DNA of 46,776 nucleotides from Psychromonas sp. (GTDB lineage Bacteria; Pseudomonadota; Gammaproteobacteria; Enterobacterales; Psychromonadaceae), in assembly GCA_023145575.1 (NCBI GenBank), contig JAGLDN010000153.1:1-46776 (forward strand), in the 5' to 3' direction. Position 1 is the first letter of the stretch; the number at the start of each line of letters is the position of its first letter. The notes under the pieces are model-generated. The model was not told the origin of the DNA and did no database searches. It saw nothing but the letters and a program-made list of their open reading frames with translations. Positions 36,856-45,965 of the stretch are shown here, piece by piece. Both the position numbers and the translations under genes were made by a program.

Positions 36856-38867
36856 CTAAAAAAACAATGATAAAGAAATCCGTAATAGAAATCTTTATCA
36901 GTGGCTCTAAAAATGCCCGCGACTATCCTCTGGGCACTAATATAACCACTTCTTTTTTAATGATTAAAAATAAAATAACTTATACATCACCTGCTTCAAC
37001 AAGGGTAATAGGCTTTCGTACTTACCCTGCCGCTTATTCACACCATCTTATTGATTTAATGCGTATCATTGAATGTCATATGAAGGTGAAATTATATTTT
37101 ATAATCAGCATTAATGAATTTAACCAAGATCCTGATTGGTATATTACACATACCGCTGGTTTTAATTTGTTGCTATGTGATGATGAACAATTTAGTCTAC
37201 TATATTTTTTTGATATTGTTTTCTTACAAGAAAATTATCTTTATAATACAAATGTTTTACCACAAAACGTTGCCAAAATTGGTTTGGCGCATGGCGTAGA
37301 TGTTGACTTAAGCATGTCATTAACATTATTTGGTGGTGCTTTTGAATATGACTATTTATTGCTTAGTAAAGCACCAAACAAGCACACTTTCGGGGAATAT
37401 TTAGACACTTTTCCCAGTCAATTACGAGATCACTGTAGTAGTAACATTACTTTGATCCCTTTTGGAAGTCCTAAACTTGATCGAATGATCAAAGCAGTTA
37501 ATCTGACGAGTCAATCCGCAATTATTTATCATCTATCTCATCTTTCAATGGAAGCTGAATGGGTTCTTGACGTGATTTACCCAACGTTGTTGTTGTTACT
37601 AAAAAACTTTCCCAATAATCAAATCATTTTTAGACCATTTCCAAAATATATTAATAGTGATTTTATCAGAGATCTTGAATTAAGTTTCTCGACATATCCT
37701 AATTTTTTCTTAAGCAAAGGGGCCTCATATATTGATGATTATGCAAAGGGTGCAGTGATGATAGCCCACAGAAAATATGATGAGCATTTATTTAATTTAG
37801 CGACAGGTTTTAAGACGATAATCTATGAGCCGAATCAGTCAATGCTAACACTTGAACCGTCAATAAAACCTGATTATATTATCTATAGTAATACGGATTT
37901 AGTGACGCAAGTCAAATACTGCTTGGAATTTGCAAAAACAATCATGCCAGACAATCGATTTGATATTGCCAAACAAGCGGGTATTTATAATGTAGGAAAA
38001 TCTTTGAATGCACTTATTAGTGCGATTGAAACGATTTTGAGAAAGCAAGACCCCCCCGATACCTGGCCGATAATTGCGCTACAATCTGATGTAGATATAC
38101 CATTAAACACCTTACTGAAAATATATCTTTATAGCGGCCTTCCATTTCATAGCATCGCACTTATAGCGGCAAGCAAATTCCCAAAAAGTGTTATATTTCA
38201 ATTATTGGTTAGTGAGGCTTGTTCAAGATGCTTTAGTTTTGAAGGTGAATATTGGACAATAGCATTTGATGCTTTTTATAATGCCATCAATCACGTAAAC
38301 CTGTCCCCTGTTATGAAACATATGTTAACGCATTGGTGGATATTAAATGGTGATAAATTGATGCAAAGACATCAAATAGAATTACAAATGCGCGAGGCTA
38401 AACTCAGGAAAAAAGAGATTTTCATCATTAAGCAAATGGAAACAATAACACGCAGATTACAAAATATAGCAGGGAGTTACGAGTATTTTCTTGAAAATAT
38501 TGAAACAAGTTGCATTTATGAGTTAGGGTCTAAATCTGAAACTCTGAGTCTGTCTCTTATCGGATCAGAGGAATTAGCAGTATCATTTATTCAATGGAAT
38601 AATATTCACAAACGCCATCATATTGTCAGTGTTCATCATTTAGATGCCGAAAAGCACGGCAGTAAATTTTATCAATATACTATCGAAAGCCTTACATCTC
38701 TTGCACAAAAAAAAAATCCTATTTTAATTTGTTATAAAGAGCTTTATAAAAATGTTTATCTGTATTTAAGACGAACCCAGCACTACACACAAGACATCTT
38801 ATTTTGGGATAATAACCCTTGCTGGAAAGCATTAACGATACCCATGTTAGCGAAAGATACTTTGTGA
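36852..38867 (+). CDS. Putative GT-B/glycerophosphotransferase-like protein with C-terminal extension
   Basis: A 671-residue soluble protein, last of the long operon. Residues about 95-400 resemble CDP-glycerol glycerophosphotransferase/GT-B proteins: KIGLAHGVDVDLS near 142, LIPFGSPKLDRM near 200, QIIFRPFPKYI near 258 and an AKGAVMIAHRKYDEHLF segment in the place of the usual TDYSS region. The Asp-Tyr-Ser-Ser signature is not clear. A lysine- and glutamate-rich helix (about 515-545) links to a final domain with SIYELGSKSE-like and YELGSKSETLSLSLIG segments. It could be a glycan or phospho-glycan transferase. The call is fold-level only. It starts in the ATGA overlap with the preceding gene. 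Confidence 0.55.
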   Translation: MTKKTMIKKSVIEIFISGSKNARDYPLGTNITTSFLMIKNKITYTSPASTRVIGFRTYPAAYSHHLIDLMRIIECHMKVKLYFIISINEFNQDPDWYITHTAGFNLLLCDDEQFSLLYFFDIVFLQENYLYNTNVLPQNVAKIGLAHGVDVDLSMSLTLFGGAFEYDYLLLSKAPNKHTFGEYLDTFPSQLRDHCSSNITLIPFGSPKLDRMIKAVNLTSQSAIIYHLSHLSMEAEWVLDVIYPTLLLLLKNFPNNQIIFRPFPKYINSDFIRDLELSFSTYPNFFLSKGASYIDDYAKGAVMIAHRKYDEHLFNLATGFKTIIYEPNQSMLTLEPSIKPDYIIYSNTDLVTQVKYCLEFAKTIMPDNRFDIAKQAGIYNVGKSLNALISAIETILRKQDPPDTWPIIALQSDVDIPLNTLLKIYLYSGLPFHSIALIAASKFPKSVIFQLLVSEACSRCFSFEGEYWTIAFDAFYNAINHVNLSPVMKHMLTHWWILNGDKLMQRHQIELQMREAKLRKKEIFIIKQMETITRRLQNIAGSYEYFLENIETSCIYELGSKSETLSLSLIGSEELAVSFIQWNNIHKRHHIVSVHHLDAEKHGSKFYQYTIESLTSLAQKKNPILICYKELYKNVYLYLRRTQHYTQDILFWDNNPCWKALTIPMLAKDTL

Positions 38868-39019
38868 TATTAAGCGACAATTAACTTGCCCGATCCGCGA
38901 CAACTAACGCGACCAATTTTGGTAAACTTCAGACACGTTTAATCACTAAGATATTTTACATGCCTAAACATCGAATGATCTTTTAAGGGATCCTTTACTA
39001 TTTAGTCGCCATAACGGAC

Positions 39020-39480
39020 ATTAAGGCAAGACATTTATAGGTGTTTAAATACCACCACTGTTTGCCCTGAGACCACACCTAAAGCAGTGCAATATGGCGA
39101 TAAAGATAAGACCCATGTCGTGTACATGTTGCAATACCAATTATTACCTTGCCATCGCGTGAAAGCACTTTTTTTAGCCAAATGGGCTTCACTATTTGGG
39201 TATCGCTATTGGTGTTGTCTCACTCTATAATTTTAATAAAATAGTTTATTAAGCCCTTAGTAATTTTAAAAAATAAGTAAAAGCATTGGTAGGCGCGACG
39301 ATTACACATGTTGATGAAGCAGGCGTAAACATTGCAGATCAGGATCACTGGCTACACTTAACTTCAAATGAAGCGTGGACTTTTTGCTACCCTCATAAAA
39401 AGCGCGTCATACCCACTGAAATGATCCCATTTCATGAATATAGCCATGTTACAGTAAGGTGCACTCTCTGCCATTAACTC
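39020..39480 (+). pseudogene. IS66-family transposase remnant
   Basis: A broken TnpC-type transposase. AVQYGDKDKTHVVYMLQYQL (about 39084-39143) matches the IS66 core. Then GVVSLYNFNK appears in another frame (about 39211-39240), followed by GATITHVDEAGVNI and HWLHLTSNEAWTFCYPHKKR (about 39292-39405), covering the catalytic DE(A/T)G region. The copy lacks both ends, and at least one frame change and several stops interrupt it. It separates the long glycan operon from the gene at 39762. The small open frame from 39286 is part of this relic and not a gene. Confidence 0.78.
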
Positions 39481-39761
39481 AGATGGCAGGTCAAGGCACA
39501 ACATGTGGAAGTAGATACTCCCTTTTACATTGTTGAGCCTAAAGCTGCATTTCGACAAAAGTACAAACTTGTGAACATAAAGCATACAGTTCAATTAGAC
39601 CAGTATATGATATTACGGTATTATGGGTTGTCAACTTTATACTTTTAGCTAAGCCTCAACTCTGCCCGTGGTCAATTTCACGGTTTATCGAAGATGTACG
39701 CTTTAATTATAATTCTCTAAAGTAGTTGCAATTATTATTTATATAACTTTAAAGGTTTAAC

Positions 39762-40754
39762 ATGCCCCTTCAACGAAATGGCGATAGTCACGAAAACAAC
39801 GTCTTTACATATATTGAATTTGGTTCGATCAATCGTAAAAAAGGCAAGAAAGAAGTATATGACTTCCGTGTTGATCAAAAAGCATATGACTGGTTGATGC
39901 ATGCTCGCTATTCTAATGATATATTTGCTTATAAGCTGATGACTGATGCCTTAATAACGTTGAATATTGAACAAATAATTAGCACTTTTAAAAATGAAAT
40001 TCATCATGATAATGATTTCATTTTCAACCTAAATAAAAAAATTGCGTTAGATATTACAGGTGACTCTTTTTTTGAATTAGGACAAACTCTTTATGGTTGT
40101 ATTGAGAGTATTGATTTTATTAATAAACTAGAGCAACATTTGTTTCCTGCAAATTCACAGAAAATATGTTTAAAAAATATTAAATGGTTCGGTGTTGATA
40201 TCTCATCATTTTTTAATTTTATGGCACGAAAAATACATGAAGGTTACAAAATAGATACATCAACCCTGCTCTGTGATGCACCTGCGCGTTATGATGTGTT
40301 TTACGCAAAGGGGGTTACCTTGTTATATGCCATTAACTCGGCAAGGGAACTATTTAATCTTGTAACTAACGCTAAAATAGCAGTATTTGATTACTCTATC
40401 AGTTTAACTGAACAAGAGGACACATATATTGGGACGGGCAAGTCTGTACGGTTCTTGAGTAAAGGTCAATTCAACTCTTTTGTTAAATTGGTACGTAGTA
40501 CAGGGAAAGATGTTTGGGTGAGGGGCAATCTAAAAGGTGATTTTAAAACCAACAGATTATATTTGGAAGTCGTAATCGCTGATGATTTTTTATTCAACAC
40601 TTTTATGAAAAAGCAAAATGATTATATTTTAACGTTACAAAAAAATGAGCCAATGCTCTTTGCAACCTTGGTACATAATAAAAATCCAAACTATTGCAAT
40701 TGGTCTAAATTTTCAGATAGTTGTATACCCATGAGTCTTCAAGATGCAAGGTAA
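39762..40754 (+). CDS. Conserved-looking protein of unknown function
   Basis: A 330-residue soluble protein that I do not recognise. It has no signal peptide or membrane segment. Noticeable parts are FTYIEFGSINRKKGKKEVYD near the start, YDVFYAKGVTLLYAINSARELF near 180 and IAVFDYSISLTEQEDTYIGTG near 205, which suggests an alpha/beta fold. AAAGG precedes the ATG. It is flanked by an IS66 relic and a 246-nt gap, so it may be a single-gene unit. Because the phosphoramidate operon lacks a visible transferase, this gene is one candidate for that step or for another tailoring step, by position only. Confidence 0.6.
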   Translation: MPLQRNGDSHENNVFTYIEFGSINRKKGKKEVYDFRVDQKAYDWLMHARYSNDIFAYKLMTDALITLNIEQIISTFKNEIHHDNDFIFNLNKKIALDITGDSFFELGQTLYGCIESIDFINKLEQHLFPANSQKICLKNIKWFGVDISSFFNFMARKIHEGYKIDTSTLLCDAPARYDVFYAKGVTLLYAINSARELFNLVTNAKIAVFDYSISLTEQEDTYIGTGKSVRFLSKGQFNSFVKLVRSTGKDVWVRGNLKGDFKTNRLYLEVVIADDFLFNTFMKKQNDYILTLQKNEPMLFATLVHNKNPNYCNWSKFSDSCIPMSLQDAR

Positions 40755-41000
40755 TCAAAGGGAATTTTACAAAAGGGAAGTCATAATATTGTTCTCTGGC
40801 ATGATTAATGGCGTTATTAATACTAGAAATGCATTAAAGTGGAGACGTTAATTGTTAATTAATTATTCGAGATCAATATTATATGCTCATTTAACCTAAA
40901 GATGCTTGATCAGGTAAACTCATGTCTAACAATGCATGATTGGTTTCATGGCAATAATGACAGTATCAAAAGCCTCTAATAAGTTTTATACGGAGTCATA

Positions 41001-41522
41001 ATGGTTATTTGGTTAATTGGCTTGTCAGGCGCAGGTAAAACCATGATAGGCAAAGTACTTTATCAACAATTAAAAAACAAAAAACAGGCAACGGTGTTTG
41101 TTGATGGTGATGACATTAGGGCTATTTTTGCGCAAAGTTCACTACATGACTACTCAATTGAAGGACGGCGCATAAGTGCCGAGAGAATACAAGAAATTTG
41201 TTTATGGCTGGATAAACAAGGAATCGATGTGGTTTGCTGTAATTTGGGACTTTTTACCGATATTAATAATAATAATCGAAACATATTTTCAACTTATAAA
41301 GAAATATTTATTGATGTGCCAATTAAAAATTTAATAAATAGAGATAATAAGGGATTATATAGTGCTGCACTTAACGGCGAAAGATCAGACGTAGTGGGAA
41401 TTAATATCAAGTACACGACTCCTCTCTTTGCCGATTTAATTATAAAAAACAGTCAAAAGACAAAAGACATAAACAGATATGTTGAAAAAATAATATTAAT
41501 GATCAATAAGGACGTAATGTGA
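41001..41522 (+). CDS. CDP-phosphoramidate kinase (Cj1415-like, APS-kinase family)
   Basis: The 173-residue protein has an APS-kinase fold: P-loop GLSGAGKT at residues 7-14 and DGDDIR at 35-40. The sequence around the sulfate-assimilation active site differs, and no other cysteine-pathway gene is near. In Campylobacter jejuni the homologous Cj1415 phosphorylates the 3' position of cytidine diphosphoramidate instead of adenylyl sulfate. Here the three other phosphoramidate enzymes follow in the same operon, so that role is inferred. CGGAG lies before the ATG. It overlaps the next gene by 4 nt (GTGA). An ordinary CysC is the alternative. Confidence 0.78.
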   Translation: MVIWLIGLSGAGKTMIGKVLYQQLKNKKQATVFVDGDDIRAIFAQSSLHDYSIEGRRISAERIQEICLWLDKQGIDVVCCNLGLFTDINNNNRNIFSTYKEIFIDVPIKNLINRDNKGLYSAALNGERSDVVGINIKYTTPLFADLIIKNSQKTKDINRYVEKIILMINKDVM

Positions 41523-42964
41523 ACGCTTATCCATATTGTTATGGCCCATTACTTGAAACACCACAGAATTATATGTACAGCCCCTATTTAGGCCCTGGAT
41601 TTATTTCTGATTGGGCTTTATCGCGAGGATCCTATTTAACTAAATTTGGCACTCCCGAGCTTATAGTGTTAACTCCACAATATTCTTTTTTCAGTTCAGA
41701 TCACCCTAATGCTTTTTCGACAAGAGCTATCATAGAACAGCTTTGCTTGGATCTAAGGGGGGGAAATAAAACCTCATATGATGTGACATACTGGCTTGAT
41801 CGTTTGCTAAAAAAATTCGAAGTGAGTAAACGCATTTACAAAAGTTATGGCAAAAATTCGCCACATTATATGATTAGAGAGAGTGGCTTTGAGGATTTAA
41901 ACCTTTATTTACTGTTCGCTGAAGTACTTGTTCATGCGTGGAAACACAAATCAATATCACAGTATATTAATGGATTACTGAAGTTAGTAGATACACTGAT
42001 ATCACAAACCGCTCTTTTAAATATAAAGCAAAAGAAACACCTAGCATGGGTTATAAATAAAGAAAAAATTATTTTAGATAGCATCATTAGCCGCTTAAAA
42101 TTAACAGAAATGAATGATTTTCAGCACGATTCAATTCAATTTGACTCATTGTCATTTAATGAGTATATGTCGCCACATATAGAGCCATCTTACTCTGAAT
42201 TTACATATAAGATGAATAATGATTGTTCTTATGATACTAAACAACACCCTAAGATATTACTTTTGTTTGGACATACTGTCCGATCAGCTAGTTATATCCA
42301 GGCCCTTTGCAATGCTAATATTACACCTCATTCTATTATTGCTTATGGTCAGCAACAAGAGCAACCGACATCATCAAGAATACTCAATATGAGTACTTAT
42401 TCTGATCTTTTTTCTCCTAATCTTCAATTAAATCTTCTACAAAGTTTGATCCAATCTCAATATTTATATACATTATCGACATCAAATGAGCTCTCTTCTC
42501 CTGATTTATTAAGGCAAATTGCTGAGGTAGATCCTGACTTAATTATTTATTCTGGATATGCAGGACAGTTAGTACCAGCATCCATTATTAGCAATTACCA
42601 TGTATTGCATATTCACGCTGGATGGCTTCCTGATTTTCGAGGCAGTACAACATTGTTTTATGAAATAATTGAGGAGAAGATGTGCGCTACCACTGCTATT
42701 TTATTAGATGAAACGATAGATACTGGTGACATTGTTGCTCAAAAACACTTTGCAATGCCGACACCTGGTATGGATGTAGATCATCTATATGATAATATGA
42801 TCAGAGCTGATCTATTAATCGAGATTTTAACGCATTATAACGAATCTGTAGAAGATTGGAAAATAACACCTCAAACCCAACATTGTTTGCCTTATTTCAT
42901 TATTCATCCTTTATTAAAGCATTTGGCGATGTTGATCATTGATAAAGAGAAAGTGGCTCTATGA
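41519..42964 (+). CDS. Formyltransferase-fold protein of unknown substrate
   Basis: A 481-residue protein. Residues about 245-450 match the formyl-transfer domain of Fmt/ArnA/sugar N-formyltransferases: LIIYSGYAGQLVPA, LHIHAGWLPDFRGST and LLDETIDTGDIVAQ. The catalytic triad of the family is Asn-His-Asp. Here the His (His366) and Asp (Asp401) are present, but the Asn position is His364. The first 240 residues (with YMYSPYLGPGFISDWALSRG) match nothing I recognise. It starts with GTG in a 4-nt overlap with the kinase gene and overlaps the glutamine kinase by 4 nt, so it is built into the phosphoramidate operon. It might formylate an amino sugar or the phosphoramidate; both are guesses. Confidence 0.7.
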   Translation: MNAYPYCYGPLLETPQNYMYSPYLGPGFISDWALSRGSYLTKFGTPELIVLTPQYSFFSSDHPNAFSTRAIIEQLCLDLRGGNKTSYDVTYWLDRLLKKFEVSKRIYKSYGKNSPHYMIRESGFEDLNLYLLFAEVLVHAWKHKSISQYINGLLKLVDTLISQTALLNIKQKKHLAWVINKEKIILDSIISRLKLTEMNDFQHDSIQFDSLSFNEYMSPHIEPSYSEFTYKMNNDCSYDTKQHPKILLLFGHTVRSASYIQALCNANITPHSIIAYGQQQEQPTSSRILNMSTYSDLFSPNLQLNLLQSLIQSQYLYTLSTSNELSSPDLLRQIAEVDPDLIIYSGYAGQLVPASIISNYHVLHIHAGWLPDFRGSTTLFYEIIEEKMCATTAILLDETIDTGDIVAQKHFAMPTPGMDVDHLYDNMIRADLLIEILTHYNESVEDWKITPQTQHCLPYFIIHPLLKHLAMLIIDKEKVAL

Positions 42965-45345
42965 CAATTGATCATCCTCAATTTATTTTTGGCAGCAAAT
43001 CGGAAACGTTAACGCGCCTTAAACCGTTATTAAACGAATCTACAATTTTACCAATGATATATTTTTCGCAAGAAGATTGGCAACATGATCGCAACCTAAT
43101 TTTAACAAGGATCAGAGCATTTTCATCGGCAGAAAAATTAATTATTAGGAGCAGTGCGAAAAATGAAGACAGCCATGAAAGCTCAATGGCGGGAGCTTAT
43201 TTAAGTTGTCTTAATATCTGCATTAATAATGAAACAGGGCTCATAAGCGCAATTGAAAAAGTTATCGGATCCTTTAGTGAATTTTCTCAAGCAGATAATC
43301 AAATATTAATTCAACCTATGTTAACTGATATCAACATGTCAGGTGTTATCATGACGCACGATATTGAGCGTGGCTCTCCGTATTATGTCATAAATTATGA
43401 TGATGAGAGTGGGTTAACCGATACCATTACTGGTGGCGTGGGCATTCACAAAACGGTACTTATTTACCGATATGTGTCGCGAGATAAGATTCATTCTACT
43501 CGCATAAAATCACTATTACTTGCTTGTACCGAGATAGAAAAATACTGTGCCAATGTGCCACTTGATATTGAATTTGCTATCAATAAATCGGGTAATGTTT
43601 ACATATTTCAAGTTCGACGTATTACTCTGATCAATACATGGCACCCTGTAACAGAGCGAAAAATAGCGAGAACGTTAAAGTATGTCACACAGTTTATTCA
43701 TCAAACGATGAACAAAAAAAAAGGGGTGTATGGTAAAAAAACAATACTGGGTGTTATGCCTGATTGGAACCCCGCAGAAATTATTGGCACAACGCCTCGG
43801 CCTTTATCTTCATCTTTATATCGCTATCTAATTACCGATTCTATTTGGCGGACATCACGTGCTGCAATGGGCTATTATCATCCTAAAAACGAAGACTTGA
43901 TGGTAATGATTGATCATCATCCCTATATTGATGTGAGAAATAGCTTCAACACTTTTCTACCTGACAAACTCTCAAGCAGCATTAAAGAAAAATTACTTAA
44001 CGCGTGGATAGCTAGATTAGAAAAATACCCTGAAATGCATGATAAAATTGAGTTTGAGATAGTTCAAACCTGTTTAGATTTTACTTTTGATCAGGATTTT
44101 GAAAATCGTTATAAAAATCTATTAAGTGCCTCTGAGCTGATCGAATACCGCAATGCACTTTGTTCATTAACCTATGACGCAATACTTATGGCAAAAAGTG
44201 GAACATTATCCCAAGCAACCACAATGATTAATGAACTTGCTATTGAACAATCAGTTCATGATTTGCAATCTCGCCAAGCAGATCTGAGCACAGTGCGGGA
44301 TTTATTAATTTCATGCAGAGATAAAGGCACTTATGCTTTTTCAATACTCGCACGTCATGCCTTTATTGCTGAGGCTTTACTACGATCAATTGTTTTTCGA
44401 GATGTGTTGAGTCCTGAACGTTCGCAACAATTTAAACAATCCATCCACACCATTACAACGAATTTAGCTTCTGAATATAGTGAAGTGTGCCAAGGTTTAA
44501 AGCCCGTAAAAGAATTTCTAAATATATTTGGTCACCTTCGCCCAGGTACCTATGATATTACTTCCCTTCGTTATGATGAGCGAAATGATCTTTTTAAGGG
44601 CTCTATTAACAAGACAATAACAAATATTGCAACTTCGTTCACTTTAAATAAATCTGAACGAAAAAAACTACGGTTGTTATTAAAAGAAGCTCAATTTTCA
44701 ATTGAGGTTGAACAACTTTTAACATACATGAAAAGTGCAATTAAAGGTCGTGAATTTGCTAAATGTGTCTTTACGCGTGACTTATCTGATGCGCTTGCCA
44801 CTTTGACGCAATGGGGACAAAAAAACGGATTATCACGGAAGGATCTTTCCTACCTTGATATCAACATTTTACTCGACACATTAACTAATCCATTACTTGA
44901 CGATCCTGACCGCGTTTTATTGCATTATGTAGAGAAGGCAAAACGTGAATGCGAGCAAGCAAACTCACTCAAGTTAGGGCATTTGATTTCAAATCCTAAT
45001 AATGTTTTTGTCATACCCATTCATCGTAGTTTGGCGAACTTTATCACCAGCAAAGTGGTTGAATCTGCCTTAAGTGTATTGTATTTAGACACACCTGCAA
45101 CAACGAAGTTAAGGAATAAAATAATCTGTATTAAAAATGCAGATCCTGGCTATGATTGGTTATTTACCAAAGGGATTGCCGGATTAATTACTCAATACGG
45201 TGGCACAAATTCACATATGGCCATCCGTTGTGCTGAGTTTTCTATTCCTGCTGCTATCGGTTGTGGTGAACAACTATTTTCTCGCATTCTCAAATCTCAA
45301 AAGTTAGTATTAAATTGCCGAGATAAAAAGATTGAGTTGTTGTAA
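42961..45345 (+). CDS. L-glutamine kinase (Cj1418-like, PEP-synthase-related)
   Basis: Predicted to phosphorylate the amide nitrogen of L-glutamine with ATP, making the P-N bond. The 794-residue protein has an N-terminal ATP-grasp domain (IIRSSAKNEDSHESSMAGAY near 60, DIEFAINKSGNVYIFQVRRI near 200) and a C-terminal swivelling phospho-His domain with ITQYGGTNSHMAIRCAEF, His752. There is no PEP/pyruvate TIM-barrel domain, so it is not PEP synthase or PPDK, which are similar in length but end with that barrel. The same layout is seen in Cj1418 of C. jejuni, shown to be glutamine kinase. Rifampicin phosphotransferase has a related layout and is the main alternative, but the neighbours argue against it. 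Confidence 0.8.
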   Translation: MTIDHPQFIFGSKSETLTRLKPLLNESTILPMIYFSQEDWQHDRNLILTRIRAFSSAEKLIIRSSAKNEDSHESSMAGAYLSCLNICINNETGLISAIEKVIGSFSEFSQADNQILIQPMLTDINMSGVIMTHDIERGSPYYVINYDDESGLTDTITGGVGIHKTVLIYRYVSRDKIHSTRIKSLLLACTEIEKYCANVPLDIEFAINKSGNVYIFQVRRITLINTWHPVTERKIARTLKYVTQFIHQTMNKKKGVYGKKTILGVMPDWNPAEIIGTTPRPLSSSLYRYLITDSIWRTSRAAMGYYHPKNEDLMVMIDHHPYIDVRNSFNTFLPDKLSSSIKEKLLNAWIARLEKYPEMHDKIEFEIVQTCLDFTFDQDFENRYKNLLSASELIEYRNALCSLTYDAILMAKSGTLSQATTMINELAIEQSVHDLQSRQADLSTVRDLLISCRDKGTYAFSILARHAFIAEALLRSIVFRDVLSPERSQQFKQSIHTITTNLASEYSEVCQGLKPVKEFLNIFGHLRPGTYDITSLRYDERNDLFKGSINKTITNIATSFTLNKSERKKLRLLLKEAQFSIEVEQLLTYMKSAIKGREFAKCVFTRDLSDALATLTQWGQKNGLSRKDLSYLDINILLDTLTNPLLDDPDRVLLHYVEKAKRECEQANSLKLGHLISNPNNVFVIPIHRSLANFITSKVVESALSVLYLDTPATTKLRNKIICIKNADPGYDWLFTKGIAGLITQYGGTNSHMAIRCAEFSIPAAIGCGEQLFSRILKSQKLVLNCRDKKIELL

Positions 45346-45965
45346 TGCATGAAAAACACACTTTTAAAGCTTTAATTTTTATAAGCCAACGAGTCGATTA
45401 CCTTAAAGAGCGTAATGAAACAAGAGATTCGATTGACCAAGCATTAACTCAGTGGGTGATCGCAGCTGATGCAATTCCCCTGTGTTTACCAAATGTTTTA
45501 TCAGAAGACATGCTAAATCAATTGCTAACACAACTAAAGCCAGATGGTATTATTCTCTCTGGCGGCAATAATATCGGCCAGTATTTGCAACGAGATAGCA
45601 CTGAACACTTTTTGTTTAATTGGGCGTTGTTAAACAAAATACCTGTATTAGGCATTTGTCGTGGTATGCAACTGATCGGTAAATTATCTGGCGTATCGCT
45701 AATCTCTGTTAGCGGGCATACGGCAGTAAAACATAAAATTGAGGGAATATTAAACGCTGATGTGAAGAGCTATCATGATAAAGTATTAGAGAATGTGCCT
45801 AGTGGTTTTAATGCATTAGCTTATGCTTTAGATGGACATCTAGAAGCCATTAAATCTACCTCAGATTGGCCCTGTGAGGCATGGATGTGGCATCCTGAAA
45901 GAGAAACCCCTTTTAACTCAATATGGCTAGCACGGTTTCGATCATTAATCAAAGAGAATAAATAG
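45345..45965 (+). CDS. Gamma-glutamyl-CDP-amidate hydrolase (Cj1417-like, class I amidotransferase)
   Basis: Predicted to cleave L-glutamate from CDP-L-glutamine, freeing cytidine diphosphoramidate. The 206-residue class I glutamine-amidotransferase domain is complete: nucleophile Cys105 in LGICRGMQLI and the His183-Pro-Glu185 pair in WHPERE. It is not fused to a synthase domain, and it belongs to the gamma-glutamyl hydrolase group that also includes PuuD. Its start ATG overlaps the previous stop by one base (TAATG). Together with its glutamine kinase and cytidylyltransferase neighbours the Cj1417-type role is strongly favoured over gamma-glutamyl-GABA hydrolysis. Confidence 0.82.
   Translation: MHEKHTFKALIFISQRVDYLKERNETRDSIDQALTQWVIAADAIPLCLPNVLSEDMLNQLLTQLKPDGIILSGGNNIGQYLQRDSTEHFLFNWALLNKIPVLGICRGMQLIGKLSGVSLISVSGHTAVKHKIEGILNADVKSYHDKVLENVPSGFNALAYALDGHLEAIKSTSDWPCEAWMWHPERETPFNSIWLARFRSLIKENK

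Noticed and set aside
39286..39477. Short protein from ATG-like start at 39286
   Set aside because: The sequence is the catalytic core region of an IS66 transposase without its ends; it is a fragment, not a gene.
41001..41522. Sulfate-assimilation APS kinase (cysC)
   Set aside because: No other sulfate-assimilation genes are near, and the gene is in a tight operon with glutamine-kinase, cytidylyltransferase and amidotransferase homologues, matching Cj1415. Not fully excluded by sequence alone.
41519..42964. Methionyl-tRNA formyltransferase (fmt)
   Set aside because: Only the formyl-transfer domain is shared. There is a long unrelated N-terminal part, the catalytic Asn is replaced, and the usual def partner is absent.
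42961..45345. PEP synthase or pyruvate phosphate dikinase
   Set aside because: The ATP-grasp and phospho-His domains are present, but the C-terminal PEP/pyruvate barrel is missing; the protein ends about 40 residues after the His motif.
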